The notes: generated by a model not told the origin, from the letters alone. Positions 1 to 8,955 are shown, counted from the stretch's first letter. The stretch is DNA of 41,438 bases from Pseudomonas sp. ATCC PTA-122608 (GCF_001952855.1 NZ_LPNO01000012.1:1-41438), one strand, 5' to 3'. Numbers and translations: made by a program.

Positions 1-70
1 ACACCGAAAGCTATCACATACCCAATTTGCTGAAGCGAGACCAACTGGTCACGACTCAGTACCCGAATTT
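1..70 (+). other. 23S-5S rRNA internal spacer (partial)
   Basis: Directly precedes the 5S gene and matches the spacer I recall between 23S and 5S in Pseudomonas rRNA operons. The 3' end of 23S itself is not visible, so the window starts inside an rrn operon. No coding potential. Confidence 0.7.
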
Positions 71-186
71 CTTGACGACCATAGAGCATTGGAACCACCT
101 GATCCCATCCCGAACTCAGCAGTGAAACGATGCATCGCCGATGGTAGTGTGGGGTTTCCCCATGTGAGAGTAGGTCATCGTCAAGA
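71..186 (+). rRNA. rrf: 5S ribosomal RNA
   Basis: About 116 nt with the conserved Pseudomonas 5S features: 5' end CTTGACGACCATAGAGC, the loop segment GATCCCATCCCGAACTC, and the 3' segment GAGAGTAGGTCATCGTCAAG, which pairs with the 5' end to close the molecule. It is the last gene of an rRNA operon and is followed 14 nt later by an intrinsic terminator. Exact ends are estimated from the closing helix. Confidence 0.95.
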
Positions 187-199
187 TTAAATTCCGAAA

Positions 200-234
200 C
201 CCCTGATTGCTAACGCAATCAGGGGTTTTGTTTT
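200..234 (+). terminator. Rho-independent terminator of the rRNA operon
   Basis: Perfect 11-bp stem (200-210 with 215-225), loop TAAC, followed by TTTTGTTTT. It lies immediately after 5S rRNA on the same strand and ends the rrn transcript. Confidence 0.95.
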
Positions 235-356
235 GGGCGGTCGGAAAGTTTACCGACATGCTCGATATACAGCCGCACCCCGACAAATTTGCACAGTTAT
301 TTCTGAACCAGAACACTAGAATAGGCACCTAACCTTTTTTAGAGTCCGAGCCCTAT

Positions 357-1016
357 ATGCCCGACCCGGTTGATGCCCTCGAGGTGTCAGACTTACCGCT
401 GGACGAACTCGTGGCATGCCATGAGTGCGACTTGTTGATGCGCAAGCCGGAGCTTGCCCGCGGTGAAAAGGCCCAATGCCCACGCTGCGGCTACGAGCTG
501 TACGCTCACCGCCACAACGTCGTTGAACGAAGCCTGGCGTTAGTGATTGCCGCGCTGCTGTTGTACGTCCCCGCGAACTTTTTACCCATCATGCAGCTCA
601 ATCTACTCGGGCAGTCCTCGCAGGACACCGTATGGACCGGCGTGGTTGGTCTGTTCGACACCGGTATGCAAGGCGTCGCCGTGGTGGTGTTCCTCTGCAG
701 CATGGGCATTCCGTTGCTCAAGCTCCTGTGCCAACTGGCGGTATTGCTGAGCATCCGCTGGAACATCGGCCGCAGCTACGGCCTACTGTTTTATCGCATC
801 TACCACCATCTGAAAGACTGGGGGATGCTCGAGGTTTACCTGATGGGCGTGCTGGTGGCGATCGTAAAACTGGCCGACATGGCCACCATCACTGTTGGGC
901 TGGGCCTGGCCTGCTTCGTAAGTCTGTTAATGGTCCAGATACTGCTGGAGGTGGTCATGTCACCTCACCAGATCTGGGAAGCGCTGTCAGGAGAGGATGC
1001 TCATGCGGGCGATTGA
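357..1016 (+). CDS. pqiA: PqiA-family inner membrane protein (first half of a LetA-like unit)
   Basis: A 219-residue paraquat-inducible protein A domain protein. It has a zinc-ribbon-like N-terminus with paired cysteines (Cys21/Cys24 and Cys41/Cys44), then four predicted membrane segments (about 58-80, 104-131, 158-175 and 178-201). PqiA/LetA proteins are inner-membrane partners of MCE-domain proteins that move lipids between the two membranes. It is the first gene of a tight operon: the next PqiA-like gene overlaps its 3' end, and that gene overlaps the MCE gene. E. coli LetA (YebS) and PqiA carry two such zinc-ribbon/membrane modules in one chain of about 420 residues. Here the modules are two separate proteins. 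The symbol reflects family membership; LetA orthology is an inference. The start has only a weak ribosome site. Confidence 0.88.
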   Translation: MPDPVDALEVSDLPLDELVACHECDLLMRKPELARGEKAQCPRCGYELYAHRHNVVERSLALVIAALLLYVPANFLPIMQLNLLGQSSQDTVWTGVVGLFDTGMQGVAVVVFLCSMGIPLLKLLCQLAVLLSIRWNIGRSYGLLFYRIYHHLKDWGMLEVYLMGVLVAIVKLADMATITVGLGLACFVSLLMVQILLEVVMSPHQIWEALSGEDAHAGD

Positions 1017-1626
1017 TGCGGGCATTCTGATCTGTACCGAATGCCATGAACTAAACAAACAAGACCCGGACACCGATGAGCAAACCTGCACCCGTTGCGG
1101 TGCGCTGGTCCACGCCCGTCGTCCGAACAGCCTGACGCGCACCTGGGCGCTGCTGATCACGGCAGCCATCTTGTACATCCCGGCCAACCTGCTGCCGATC
1201 ATGACCGTCAGCTCCCTGGGCCAAGGCGATCCGAGCACCATCATGTCCGGCGTGATCCAACTGATGCAGCACGGCATGTTCCCGATCGCCGCTGTAGTGT
1301 TCATCGCCAGCATCCTGGTGCCCACCTTCAAGCTGGTGGGCATCGGCTTGTTACTGTTCTCGGTGCAACGTCACCAACCACTTTCCGCGCAACAACGCAT
1401 TATCATGTACCGCTTTATCGAGTTCATTGGCCGCTGGTCGATGCTGGATATCTTCGTGATTGCCATCCTGGTGGCGGTCGTAAACTTTGGGCGACTTGCC
1501 AGTGTCGAGGCCAATCTCGGTGCCGTGGCGTTCGCCAGTGTGGTGATCTTGACGATGCTTGCCGCAGTAACTTTCGATCCCCGACTGATTTGGGATAACA
1601 CGGAGTCGGACGACGACCATGAGTGA
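1003..1626 (+). CDS. pqiA: PqiA-family inner membrane protein (second half of a LetA-like unit)
   Basis: A 207-residue PqiA-domain protein, paralogous to its upstream neighbour. From the chosen start, Cys11/Cys14 and Cys29/Cys32 form the zinc ribbon, followed by about four membrane helices; the ANLLPIM segment parallels ANFLPIM in the first copy. An in-frame ATG also exists at 997, but the AGGAG at 989-993 is only 3 nt from that ATG and 9 nt from the one at 1003, so 1003 is preferred. Either start overlaps the end of the first pqiA gene, which implies translational coupling. The 3' end overlaps the MCE gene by 8 nt. Role inferred from family: inner-membrane component feeding lipid to the MCE tunnel. 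Confidence 0.87.
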   Translation: MRAIDAGILICTECHELNKQDPDTDEQTCTRCGALVHARRPNSLTRTWALLITAAILYIPANLLPIMTVSSLGQGDPSTIMSGVIQLMQHGMFPIAAVVFIASILVPTFKLVGIGLLLFSVQRHQPLSAQQRIIMYRFIEFIGRWSMLDIFVIAILVAVVNFGRLASVEANLGAVAFASVVILTMLAAVTFDPRLIWDNTESDDDHE

Positions 1627-3922
1627 TTTGCCTAAGGCTAAAACCCGCCCAGCTTCCAACTGGTCGGCCATTTGGGTGCTACCCCTGATTGCCCTGATTA
1701 TCGGCGGCTGGCTCGGATGGCGTGCCTATAACCAACAAGGTATCGAGATTCAGGTTCGCTTTGAAAGCGGCGAAGGCATCCAGGCCAACAAGACCGAAGT
1801 GGTCTACAAAGGCATGTCCGTGGGTAAGGTGAAAACCCTCGCCCTGGATGACGAAGGTAACAATCGCGGGGTGATTGCCACCATCGAGATGAACAAGGAT
1901 GTGGAGCAATACCTCAAGACCAACACCCGCTTCTGGTTGGTAAAGCCGAGCGTCAGCCTGGCCGGGATCACCGGCCTGGAAACCCTGGTATCGGGTAACT
2001 ACATCGCCGCCAGCCCGGGCGATGGTGAGCCGACACGCAAGTTCAAGGCCCTGTCCGAAGAACCCCCGTTATCCGACGCCAAGCCCGGCCTGCACCTGAC
2101 GATCAAAGCCGATCGCCTCGGCTCGCTGAACCGCGGCAGCCCGGTGTTCTACAAGCAGATCCAGGTCGGCCAAGTCAAAAGCTACCTGCTCTCCGAAGAC
2201 CAGACCACCGTTGAAATCAAGGTCTACATCGAACCGACCTATGCCAGCCTGGTGCGCAAACACACGCGTTTCTGGAACGCCAGCGGCATCAGCATCGACG
2301 CCAACCTTTCCGGCGTAAAAGTGCGCAGTGAATCCCTGGCCAGCATCGTTGCCGGCGGTATCGCCTTCGCCACGCCAGAGAACCGCAAGGACAGCCCACC
2401 GACGGATCCAAGCCTGCCGTTCCGACTGTACGAAGATTTCGACGCCGCCGCGGCGGGCATCAAGGTCAAGATTAAACTCACCGACTTCGAAGGCCTCCAG
2501 GCGGGTCGCACACCCGTGATGTACAAAGGCATCCAGGTCGGTAGCCTGAAAACCCTGAAGATCGACCCGGACCTCTCCAGCGCCAATGCCGAGTTGACCC
2601 TCGATCCACTGGCTGAAGACTACCTCGTCCAGGACACCCAATTCTGGGTGGTCAAACCCTCCATCTCCCTGGCAGGCATCACCGGCCTGGAAGCCTTGGT
2701 CAAAGGTAACTACATAGCCATTCGTCCCGGCGACAAGGGCAGCGCCCCACAACGGGAGTACGTCGCCCGGGCCAAGGCGCCGCCACTGGACCTGCGTTCC
2801 CCCGGCCTGCACATGGTGCTGTTCACCGACAACCTCGGTTCCCTGGACGTCGGTAGCCCGATCCTCTACAAGCAGGTCAAGGTCGGTTCCGTACAGAGCT
2901 ACCAGTTCTCCCGCAAGAACAAGCAACTGGTGATCGGCGTCCACATCGACAAAGAATATGAAGGCCTGGTCAACGGCTCTACCCGATTCTGGAATGCCAG
3001 CGGCGTGACCCTGACCGGCGGACTCACCGGCGGCATCCAGGTGAAGAGTGAATCCCTGGCCAGCCTGATGGCGGGCGGTATCGCCTTCGAAACCCCGGAG
3101 CCGAATGTACCACTGAAAAAGCGCATCCCGCGTTTCCGTTTGTTCCCGGACCGCGAAGCCGCCAACCAGCACGGCACGCTGGTGACCATCAAGGTCGACC
3201 GCGCCGACGGCCTGCGTCCCGGTACGCCGGTACGCTTCAAAGGCCTCGACGTCGGCAAGATCGAAAGCGTCGACTTGAGTGCCGACATGCAATCGGTCCT
3301 GCTCAGCGCGCGTATCACTCAAGTGGCTGATCGAATCGCCCGGGCTGGCAGTCAGTTCTGGGTGGTCAAGCCTGAACTCGGTCTGATGAAAACGTCGAAC
3401 CTGGAAACCCTGGTCACCGGTCAGTACATCGAAGTGCAGCCAGCGGTGAAAAACGCCGGCCCGCAAAAGAGCTTCGTTGCCCTCGACCAACCGCCGGAAG
3501 CTGTCCATCAGGAAGCGGGCTTGAGCCTGGTGCTCAGCGCTGCGCGTCGTGGTTCGCTGAAGGAAGGTGTGCCGGTGACCTATCGAGAAGTTACGGTAGG
3601 CAAGGTCACAGGCTACGAGTTGGGCCAGACCGCCGACCGCGTGCTGGTCCACATCCTGATCGAGCCCAAGTACGCGCCGCTGGTGCGCAGTGGCAGCCGG
3701 TTCTGGAACACCAGCGGTTTCGGTCTCGACTTCGGCCTGTTCAAAGGCGCGACGGTACGCACCGAATCCCTGGAGACCCTGGTCGCCGGCGGAATCGCCT
3801 TTGCCACGCCAGACGGCGAACGCATGGGTAATGCTGCTCGGCCCCAGCAAACCTTCCCGCTGTTCGACAAGTTCGAAGACGAATGGCTGACCTGGGCCCC
3901 TAAAATCCCACTCGGCAAATAG
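1619..3922 (+). CDS. pqiB: PqiB/LetB-family MCE protein with six MCE domains
   Basis: A 767-residue protein anchored by one N-terminal helix (about 18-35) with six periplasmic MCE/MlaD domains starting near residues 41, 157, 280, 396, 519 and 634. Domains 1, 3 and 5 resemble each other (YKG or FKG followed by VGK/VGS, then FWxVKP). Domains 2, 4 and 6 resemble each other (YKQ/YRE, then FWNxSG and ESLxxxxAGGIAF). MCE rings of this class stack into a tube across the periplasm for lipid transport. I recall three MCE domains in E. coli PqiB and seven in LetB, so this protein is closer to LetB in size. The start codon overlaps the upstream stop region by 8 nt. No PqiC-type lipoprotein gene follows; a REP pair and terminator end the operon. 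Confidence 0.92.
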   Translation: MSDLPKAKTRPASNWSAIWVLPLIALIIGGWLGWRAYNQQGIEIQVRFESGEGIQANKTEVVYKGMSVGKVKTLALDDEGNNRGVIATIEMNKDVEQYLKTNTRFWLVKPSVSLAGITGLETLVSGNYIAASPGDGEPTRKFKALSEEPPLSDAKPGLHLTIKADRLGSLNRGSPVFYKQIQVGQVKSYLLSEDQTTVEIKVYIEPTYASLVRKHTRFWNASGISIDANLSGVKVRSESLASIVAGGIAFATPENRKDSPPTDPSLPFRLYEDFDAAAAGIKVKIKLTDFEGLQAGRTPVMYKGIQVGSLKTLKIDPDLSSANAELTLDPLAEDYLVQDTQFWVVKPSISLAGITGLEALVKGNYIAIRPGDKGSAPQREYVARAKAPPLDLRSPGLHMVLFTDNLGSLDVGSPILYKQVKVGSVQSYQFSRKNKQLVIGVHIDKEYEGLVNGSTRFWNASGVTLTGGLTGGIQVKSESLASLMAGGIAFETPEPNVPLKKRIPRFRLFPDREAANQHGTLVTIKVDRADGLRPGTPVRFKGLDVGKIESVDLSADMQSVLLSARITQVADRIARAGSQFWVVKPELGLMKTSNLETLVTGQYIEVQPAVKNAGPQKSFVALDQPPEAVHQEAGLSLVLSAARRGSLKEGVPVTYREVTVGKVTGYELGQTADRVLVHILIEPKYAPLVRSGSRFWNTSGFGLDFGLFKGATVRTESLETLVAGGIAFATPDGERMGNAARPQQTFPLFDKFEDEWLTWAPKIPLGK

Positions 3923-3935
3923 ACCGAGGCGCGGC

Positions 3936-4021
3936 CTTCGCGAGCAAGCCCGCTCCCACATTTGACCCAGTTCCCCCCTGAAGGAACCCGATTGAATGTG
4001 GGAGCGGGCTTGCTCGCGAAG
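3936..4021. repeat. REP doublet, GCGGGCTTGCTCGCGAA family
   Basis: Two inverted copies of a short palindromic unit: 3937-3960 (complementary orientation) and 3997-4020, separated by about 36 nt. The same unit recurs at 10323, 30743 (variant) and 37348. It sits in the gap between the convergent pqiB and mksB genes. This is typical of Pseudomonas REP/BIME elements. Confidence 0.88.
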
Positions 4022-4039
4022 AGGCCCTCAAAAACACCA

Positions 4040-4076
4040 AAAAAAGGCCGCGATCCAGAAGATCGCGGCCTTTTTG
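4040..4076. terminator. Bidirectional intrinsic terminator between pqiB and mksB
   Basis: 10-bp GC-rich stem (4046-4055 with 4061-4070), 5-nt loop, an A-tract on the left and TTTTT on the right, so it can end both the plus-strand pqi operon and the minus-strand mks operon. Confidence 0.9.
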
Positions 4077-4093
4077 CATTTCAGCGCAGTTGA

Positions 4094-6934
4094 TTAAACC
4101 TCATCCAACTCCGGCTCATCCGCCTGCACATTCACCGTCGCCTTCACCACATCGTGACGACGGATGTATTTCCAGTCCGCCTCATCAATGTAGATCCCGT
4201 TCGGCCCGCTGCCGCCTTCCAGGTCAATCGCCACCTGGGCGGACACCTGCGGCTTCACACTGGCCAGAATCGGCACGAAGCCCAGTTGCAAGCTGGTTTC
4301 CAGCAACGCCGCCTGGTTCTTCTCATCGATATCCGCCGCCTCGTCGAGGTAGTAAGGCAAGCGCACGCGCCCGGCCTGGTCGCGGTCCATCAAGTGCAGC
4401 AACAAGTACATGTTGGTCAGCGCCTTGATGGTCATGGTGGTGCCGTTGGAGGCGGCGCCATCAATGTCGGTGTGAATGATCGGCTGGCCGTTGACCTTGG
4501 TGATCTCGAACGCCAATTCGAACAAGTCCTTGAGGCCCAACTGGTTATGGTTGGCCGCCACCAGGCGCGCGAGGTATTCCTTGGCTTCCTCGTTCTTGTT
4601 GTCCTGCTCGGCGCTCTGGCTCAGGTCGAATACCGACAGGGTTTCGCCTTCTTCATACTGACCAGCACTGTGGATGATCTGGTCGATATGCTTGAGGGCT
4701 TCCTTGTTCGGCGCGAGCACGATGCGGAAGCTCTGCAGGTTGGACACCTGGCGCTTGTTGATCTCGCGGTTGAACAACGCCAACTGGTGCTCAAGGCTGT
4801 CGTAGTCGCTGCGGATATTGCGCAAGGTGCGCGCGATATCTGTGACCGCCGCACGCCGTGCCTTGCCCAACGTCAGGGCTTCATCGGTACGGTGCGCGTA
4901 AGCGTTGATCAGCAGGTGCAGGCGGCGCTCCATATCGTCTTCACTGTCGAACTTGGCCACGCCCTTGAGGCGCACCTGTGCATACAGCGCGTCGATCTGG
5001 CCGTCAGCCCGCAGCAAACCCTGCCAACTGTCCTGATAGTCATTAAGCAGTGGCAGCAGGTTTTCCATGGAGTCGTCGACCGGGTCCATGAACGGCGTAC
5101 CAAACGGCAAGTCCGCCGGCAGCAGCTGGCGACGACGCAACGCGTCATCCAGCGTGCGCTGCTTGGCTTCCATATCACCAATCTGGCGGCCTACCAGTTG
5201 CAGCTTGGCCGACAGTTGTTGGACGCGTTCGGTAAACGCATCGCTGGAACGCTTCAACTCGTCCTGGGCCGCTTCCATCTGCGCCAGGCTTTCCAGCTTC
5301 TCGCCTTCTTCTGCGCTCAGGGTTTGCGAGCGGCGGAAATCTTCCAGCGCCTTTTGCGCGTCCAATACCTGTTGGTACAGCGCTTCAGTCTGGGTCTTGC
5401 TCGCCGCGCGGTCAGACGCCACGGCGTGCTGGGTTTTGAGTTGCTTGAGTTCTTTTTCCAGACGCTCTTTCTGGTCACGCAATGCAGCGCGGTCAGCCAA
5501 GGCCTGCAATGCCGGCGGCTCGATATGCGAGATGTCGATGGCCAACCCCGGCACTTCAAAACGCTCGCCCTTGAAGCCGTCGAGAATCTGCTCCAGGGAT
5601 TTCACCCACAGGCCGTCTTCATCCAGGGTGATGCCATGCTCACCCAACGGCAAGCTGAACAGCGAACTGTTGAACAAGCGCATCAGACGCTCGACATCCT
5701 GCTGCGAGAATTCTTCCCGCAGCTTGGCGTAGCTGTTGTTGTCGGCGTGATCGAGTTGTTGCTTCACCGACTTCAGGCGTTTTTCCAGGTCCCGCAGACG
5801 CTCGTCCAGATCCTCGGCGCTGAACTGACGCGACTGCGCCAAGGCCCCGGCCAATTCGTCGTGAGCATCCTTGGCGGCCAGCAGTTGCTGCTCCAGCACC
5901 TTGACGTCATCCACCAGGGCGAAGCGATGCTTGAGTACCGACAGTTCACCGAGCCAGCGCTGAATGCCGCTGATTTCCCGCTCCAGGCGCATCAGCTCCT
6001 GAGTGCCGCCGCGCTGGTCGTTCTGCAGTGCGTCTTGCTCGTTGCGGTAATGCTCGGCCTGGATCGTCAGCTCTTCCTTGCGCGCACTGGCGTAGTCCGA
6101 CCAAGTGCCCAACAACGAATCCAGCAGCGGCGACAGGCGATGCAGTTTGCCCCGCAGGATTTCCCGCTGTTTCACGCCATTGGACAGCGCTTCCACCAGC
6201 GGCCCGGCGGCTACCAATGAGTTGTAGTCCTGCTCCATGCGTCGTACATCACGGAAGGCTTCTTCACACGCCGCGATGTAATCGACACTGCCGGAACGCA
6301 GGCTGTGTTCGAAGGCATCCAGGAACAGCTGCTTCAACTTGGCCGCGGTAATTTCCCGCATGTGCAGCAAGTTGATAAACAGCGCCCGGAAGGTCTTCAG
6401 GCTCTGCTCGCTGGTGGAGCGCAGCGGAATCAGGGTCAGGTCCAGCGGGATCGACGTGTGGCCGCCCACCAGCAAACGCCGCAGTTCATCCGGCTTCAGC
6501 TCGTAGGCCTTCAGGCCTTCACGCTCAAGGTTGGTGAACAGCTCTTTCTGGCGCAGGCAGGTGTCGTTCTTCTGGTAGTGAGCCAGGTCCAGCTTGCCCG
6601 CATAGGCAAAGAACTGGTGACCGAAACCACCGCCCGGGCCGCGACCGACCACGCCGATCACGTGCGGGCCATGGGGCAGGGCCACTTCCACCAGGATGTA
6701 GCTGGTGTCGGTAGCAAAGTAGAAACGCCGGGATTGCTCCAGGGTGTACTTGCCGAAACTCATGTCCGACATGCGCGCCAGAATCGGGAACTGCAAGGCG
6801 TTGATCGACGCTGATTTACCGAGGTTGTTCGCGCCATACACCGACAACGGTTCTTCCAGCGGGAACAAACCCAAGCTGTAACCGGCAGTGTTCAAAAGGG
6901 CGAAGCGGCGAATGCCGTAGCGTTCCTTGCTCAT
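4094..6934 (-). CDS. mksB: MksB, SMC-like ATPase of the MksBEF condensin
   Basis: A 946-residue MukB-like ATPase that compacts or loads on DNA with MksE and MksF. A Walker A motif lies at about 34-41 (GANNLGKS), followed by a long charged, Gln/Leu/Glu-rich coiled-coil centre (about 230-720). The C-terminal half has a signature-like segment near 826 (GAASNGTTMT) and a Walker B with catalytic Asp-Glu near 864-865 (PYYLDEAAD). It is shorter than E. coli MukB (about 1480 residues) but of the size of Mks-type subunits. Its start overlaps the mksE stop by 4 nt with an AGGAG upstream; it is the last gene of the operon. No TOPRIM nuclease gene (MksG/JetD) follows, which separates this locus from Wadjet-type plasmid defence operons. 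Confidence 0.93.
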   Translation of the reverse strand: MSKERYGIRRFALLNTAGYSLGLFPLEEPLSVYGANNLGKSASINALQFPILARMSDMSFGKYTLEQSRRFYFATDTSYILVEVALPHGPHVIGVVGRGPGGGFGHQFFAYAGKLDLAHYQKNDTCLRQKELFTNLEREGLKAYELKPDELRRLLVGGHTSIPLDLTLIPLRSTSEQSLKTFRALFINLLHMREITAAKLKQLFLDAFEHSLRSGSVDYIAACEEAFRDVRRMEQDYNSLVAAGPLVEALSNGVKQREILRGKLHRLSPLLDSLLGTWSDYASARKEELTIQAEHYRNEQDALQNDQRGGTQELMRLEREISGIQRWLGELSVLKHRFALVDDVKVLEQQLLAAKDAHDELAGALAQSRQFSAEDLDERLRDLEKRLKSVKQQLDHADNNSYAKLREEFSQQDVERLMRLFNSSLFSLPLGEHGITLDEDGLWVKSLEQILDGFKGERFEVPGLAIDISHIEPPALQALADRAALRDQKERLEKELKQLKTQHAVASDRAASKTQTEALYQQVLDAQKALEDFRRSQTLSAEEGEKLESLAQMEAAQDELKRSSDAFTERVQQLSAKLQLVGRQIGDMEAKQRTLDDALRRRQLLPADLPFGTPFMDPVDDSMENLLPLLNDYQDSWQGLLRADGQIDALYAQVRLKGVAKFDSEDDMERRLHLLINAYAHRTDEALTLGKARRAAVTDIARTLRNIRSDYDSLEHQLALFNREINKRQVSNLQSFRIVLAPNKEALKHIDQIIHSAGQYEEGETLSVFDLSQSAEQDNKNEEAKEYLARLVAANHNQLGLKDLFELAFEITKVNGQPIIHTDIDGAASNGTTMTIKALTNMYLLLHLMDRDQAGRVRLPYYLDEAADIDEKNQAALLETSLQLGFVPILASVKPQVSAQVAIDLEGGSGPNGIYIDEADWKYIRRHDVVKATVNVQADEPELDEV

Positions 6935-7638
6935 GCATCGGTCTCCTGTTCTTCGGCAATGGCACGGGCCATGGCGTCTTCTTCGCTTTCTTCTGCGAAG
7001 TCACTCAAGTCCAGCGGGTCATCGGTCTTCAGCAGTTTTTCATCGCTGTCTTCGTCGATGATCACCGGGGCCGGCAACGGCAACACGCTGTGGATACTCG
7101 CGGCGAGGTCACGGTCTTGCTGCACCGAGAGACACACATCGAGGAAGCGGTGCATCGGGGGCAGGAAGCGGTAGATACCGTTCTCTTCACTGGCAAAACC
7201 CAGCTGGGTCATGCGACGCATGATTTTTTCTTCCAGCTCCTCAACGGTCGTCACTTCAGCCTGGATAAACAGGTCGCGGTACTTTTCCAGCAACGACGGC
7301 AGCTCATCACGGCCCAGGCTGCCACCGTCAAGCACAGCAATCGGGTCGCGGCCCTGGTCGGCCAGGTGCTCGACGATGATGAAGGTGAACAACGCCAGGC
7401 GCTGGGCGGTCTTGTTGACCTGCGCTGCGGCCACGGCCGAGTCCGGTACGAAGTAGTAGAAACCCCGGGTATCGCACACCAGCTCGAAGCCCAGGGCTTT
7501 GAACAGCGTGCGGTATTGGTCTTGGAAGTTCGACAGTTGGGCGTACAGCTCCGGGTCGCGGCGGCTGACGTGGTAACCCTTGAACAGCTCGCGAAAGATC
7601 GGCGCCAGCTGGGACAGTTCGGATAGATCAAGTTGCAT
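6931..7638 (-). CDS. mksE: MksE, condensin accessory subunit
   Basis: A 235-residue winged-helix (KITE-type) subunit that bridges the kleisin MksF and the MksB heads. The N-terminal two thirds are globular; the tail (about 190-235) is very acidic (DEDSDEK, EESEEDA), which is common in these subunits. It sits between mksF and mksB with an 11-nt overlap upstream and a 4-nt overlap downstream, so the three are translationally coupled. AAGGAC lies 6 nt before the ATG. Identity rests on position and overall character rather than a unique motif. Confidence 0.9.
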   Translation of the reverse strand: MQLDLSELSQLAPIFRELFKGYHVSRRDPELYAQLSNFQDQYRTLFKALGFELVCDTRGFYYFVPDSAVAAAQVNKTAQRLALFTFIIVEHLADQGRDPIAVLDGGSLGRDELPSLLEKYRDLFIQAEVTTVEELEEKIMRRMTQLGFASEENGIYRFLPPMHRFLDVCLSVQQDRDLAASIHSVLPLPAPVIIDEDSDEKLLKTDDPLDLSDFAEESEEDAMARAIAEEQETDA

Positions 7639-8920
7639 GCGAAGTCCTTACATAAGCAATGCTCGCAGAATTCTCGGCAGAGTCAGGCGTGGCCGGGAGC
7701 AGGGCGAATGAGCGCAGGCTGACCTGGTGCTCGTGAGTGTGGTAATCCCGTCGTTCCAGCCGTTCGCGCTTGAAGCGTTTCTCCCGCGAAAGGCGTGAGA
7801 ACCAGTACAGCAACTCGTCGGTTGCGCCGTCCGGTTCCTGCTCCAGCAGCCAGGTCATCAGGTCGGGCATCGGCAGCGCGTCTTCGCAGCGTTCGAGCAT
7901 CTCCTTGACCGTGCGCGGTGCGCGAGGGGCTTCGCCCTTGTGGGACTTGTGCGCCTTGGGAAAACGCGCCGGTTTCGGCTCGAAATTGGCCAGGGCGTAC
8001 ACGTAGGCTTCGACCTGGCTGGCACTGCCAAGGAAGGTGCTTTGCGGCCGGGTGAACATCGGCATCGCCGCTTGCGGCACCGCGTCCAGGCCCTTGCGGC
8101 GAATCGCCGACAAGGCCAGCGCCGCGCCACGGGTCACGGCGTTGTGTCGGCGCGCTTCTTCACGCAGCGGTAGCAGCAGTTCCCGGGCGTGACGCAAGGT
8201 CAACTGGGCGCTGGTTTGCATTTCGAGGATGCGCGCGTGGGTGCGCAGCAGCATGTCGTCGTCCACCAGGTGGCCGAGGCGCTGCTGTTCGGTAAGCATG
8301 CGCAACAGCACGTTCTCGACCTTGCGCACGCCTTGTTCGAAGGCGCCGTCGGCATTCACCAGTTGAATCATCGGTTCGACGTATTCGTCCCAGGTCGCGA
8401 GGACTTCGGCGTAGCGCTGGCGCAACGGGATCTGCCGGTCGCTGGTCTTGGCGCGGTCGGCCACGGCCGCGAGGGCTTGTTCGTCGTTGGCGAGTTTTTT
8501 CAGCACATCGCGCACGCGCATGTCCAGCAGGCGCAATTGGCGCGCCAGGTCATGGCCATCACGGATGTCGAAGGCGTCCTGGATATAACCCGCCAGGCGC
8601 TCAAGGTGGCGCAGGTAGGCTTCGATTTCCAGGCACAGGCCTAGCCGGTGCTCCTTGCGAAGATAAGCCAGGAAGTCGTGGATCTGCGCATTGAGCTCGA
8701 AACGGTTCGGGCTCTTGGCGACAGGCACCAGGATATCCAGGCGAATCCACACGTCCAGCAGGCTGGTGATGTCCTGTGGCGTGCTGTCCAGTTGTTGGGC
8801 GGCCAGTTGGGCGCGCAGTTCGCTGAGGCTCAGAGTGCCTTGGTCGAAGTGTTCGCACAGTGGCTCAAGCAGGGCCCAGTGTTCGGCGAGGGCGCGCAAG
8901 ACGCGCTTGGGTTCGATCAT
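7628..8920 (-). CDS. mksF: MksF, kleisin subunit of the MksBEF condensin
   Basis: About 430 residues from the chosen start. It is the kleisin-like subunit that links MksB heads, first gene of mksF-mksE-mksB. Visible features are an alpha-helical, Leu-rich chain with an N-terminal segment suited to a winged helix and a Lys/Arg-rich C-terminal third. The frame stays open to an ATG at 9002-9004, which would add 28 residues. I prefer the ATG at 8918-8920 (MIEPKRV) because a TACAAT hexamer on the minus strand at 8956-8961 could be a -10 element lying inside the longer version, and the extra residues look like translated promoter. Neither start has a strong ribosome site. Confidence 0.88.
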   Translation of the reverse strand: MIEPKRVLRALAEHWALLEPLCEHFDQGTLSLSELRAQLAAQQLDSTPQDITSLLDVWIRLDILVPVAKSPNRFELNAQIHDFLAYLRKEHRLGLCLEIEAYLRHLERLAGYIQDAFDIRDGHDLARQLRLLDMRVRDVLKKLANDEQALAAVADRAKTSDRQIPLRQRYAEVLATWDEYVEPMIQLVNADGAFEQGVRKVENVLLRMLTEQQRLGHLVDDDMLLRTHARILEMQTSAQLTLRHARELLLPLREEARRHNAVTRGAALALSAIRRKGLDAVPQAAMPMFTRPQSTFLGSASQVEAYVYALANFEPKPARFPKAHKSHKGEAPRAPRTVKEMLERCEDALPMPDLMTWLLEQEPDGATDELLYWFSRLSREKRFKRERLERRDYHTHEHQVSLRSFALLPATPDSAENSASIAYVRTSHAT

Positions 8921-8955
8921 CGGAATGGCCGGCTGGTTAGCGATTAAAAGCAGCG

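Noticed and set aside
116..328. 70-codon open frame across 5S rRNA and its terminator
   Set aside because: It overlaps the rRNA gene and terminator on the opposite strand; no ribosome site.
2069..3961. 630-codon open frame antisense to pqiB
   Set aside because: Repeated Asp/Gln-rich text mirrors the MCE repeats in antisense; no ribosome site and no family resemblance.
4154..6220. 688-codon open frame antisense to mksB
   Set aside because: Produced by the GC-rich third codon positions of mksB. The product is a Gln/Val/Leu-rich string without domain features, and mksB is intact on the other strand.
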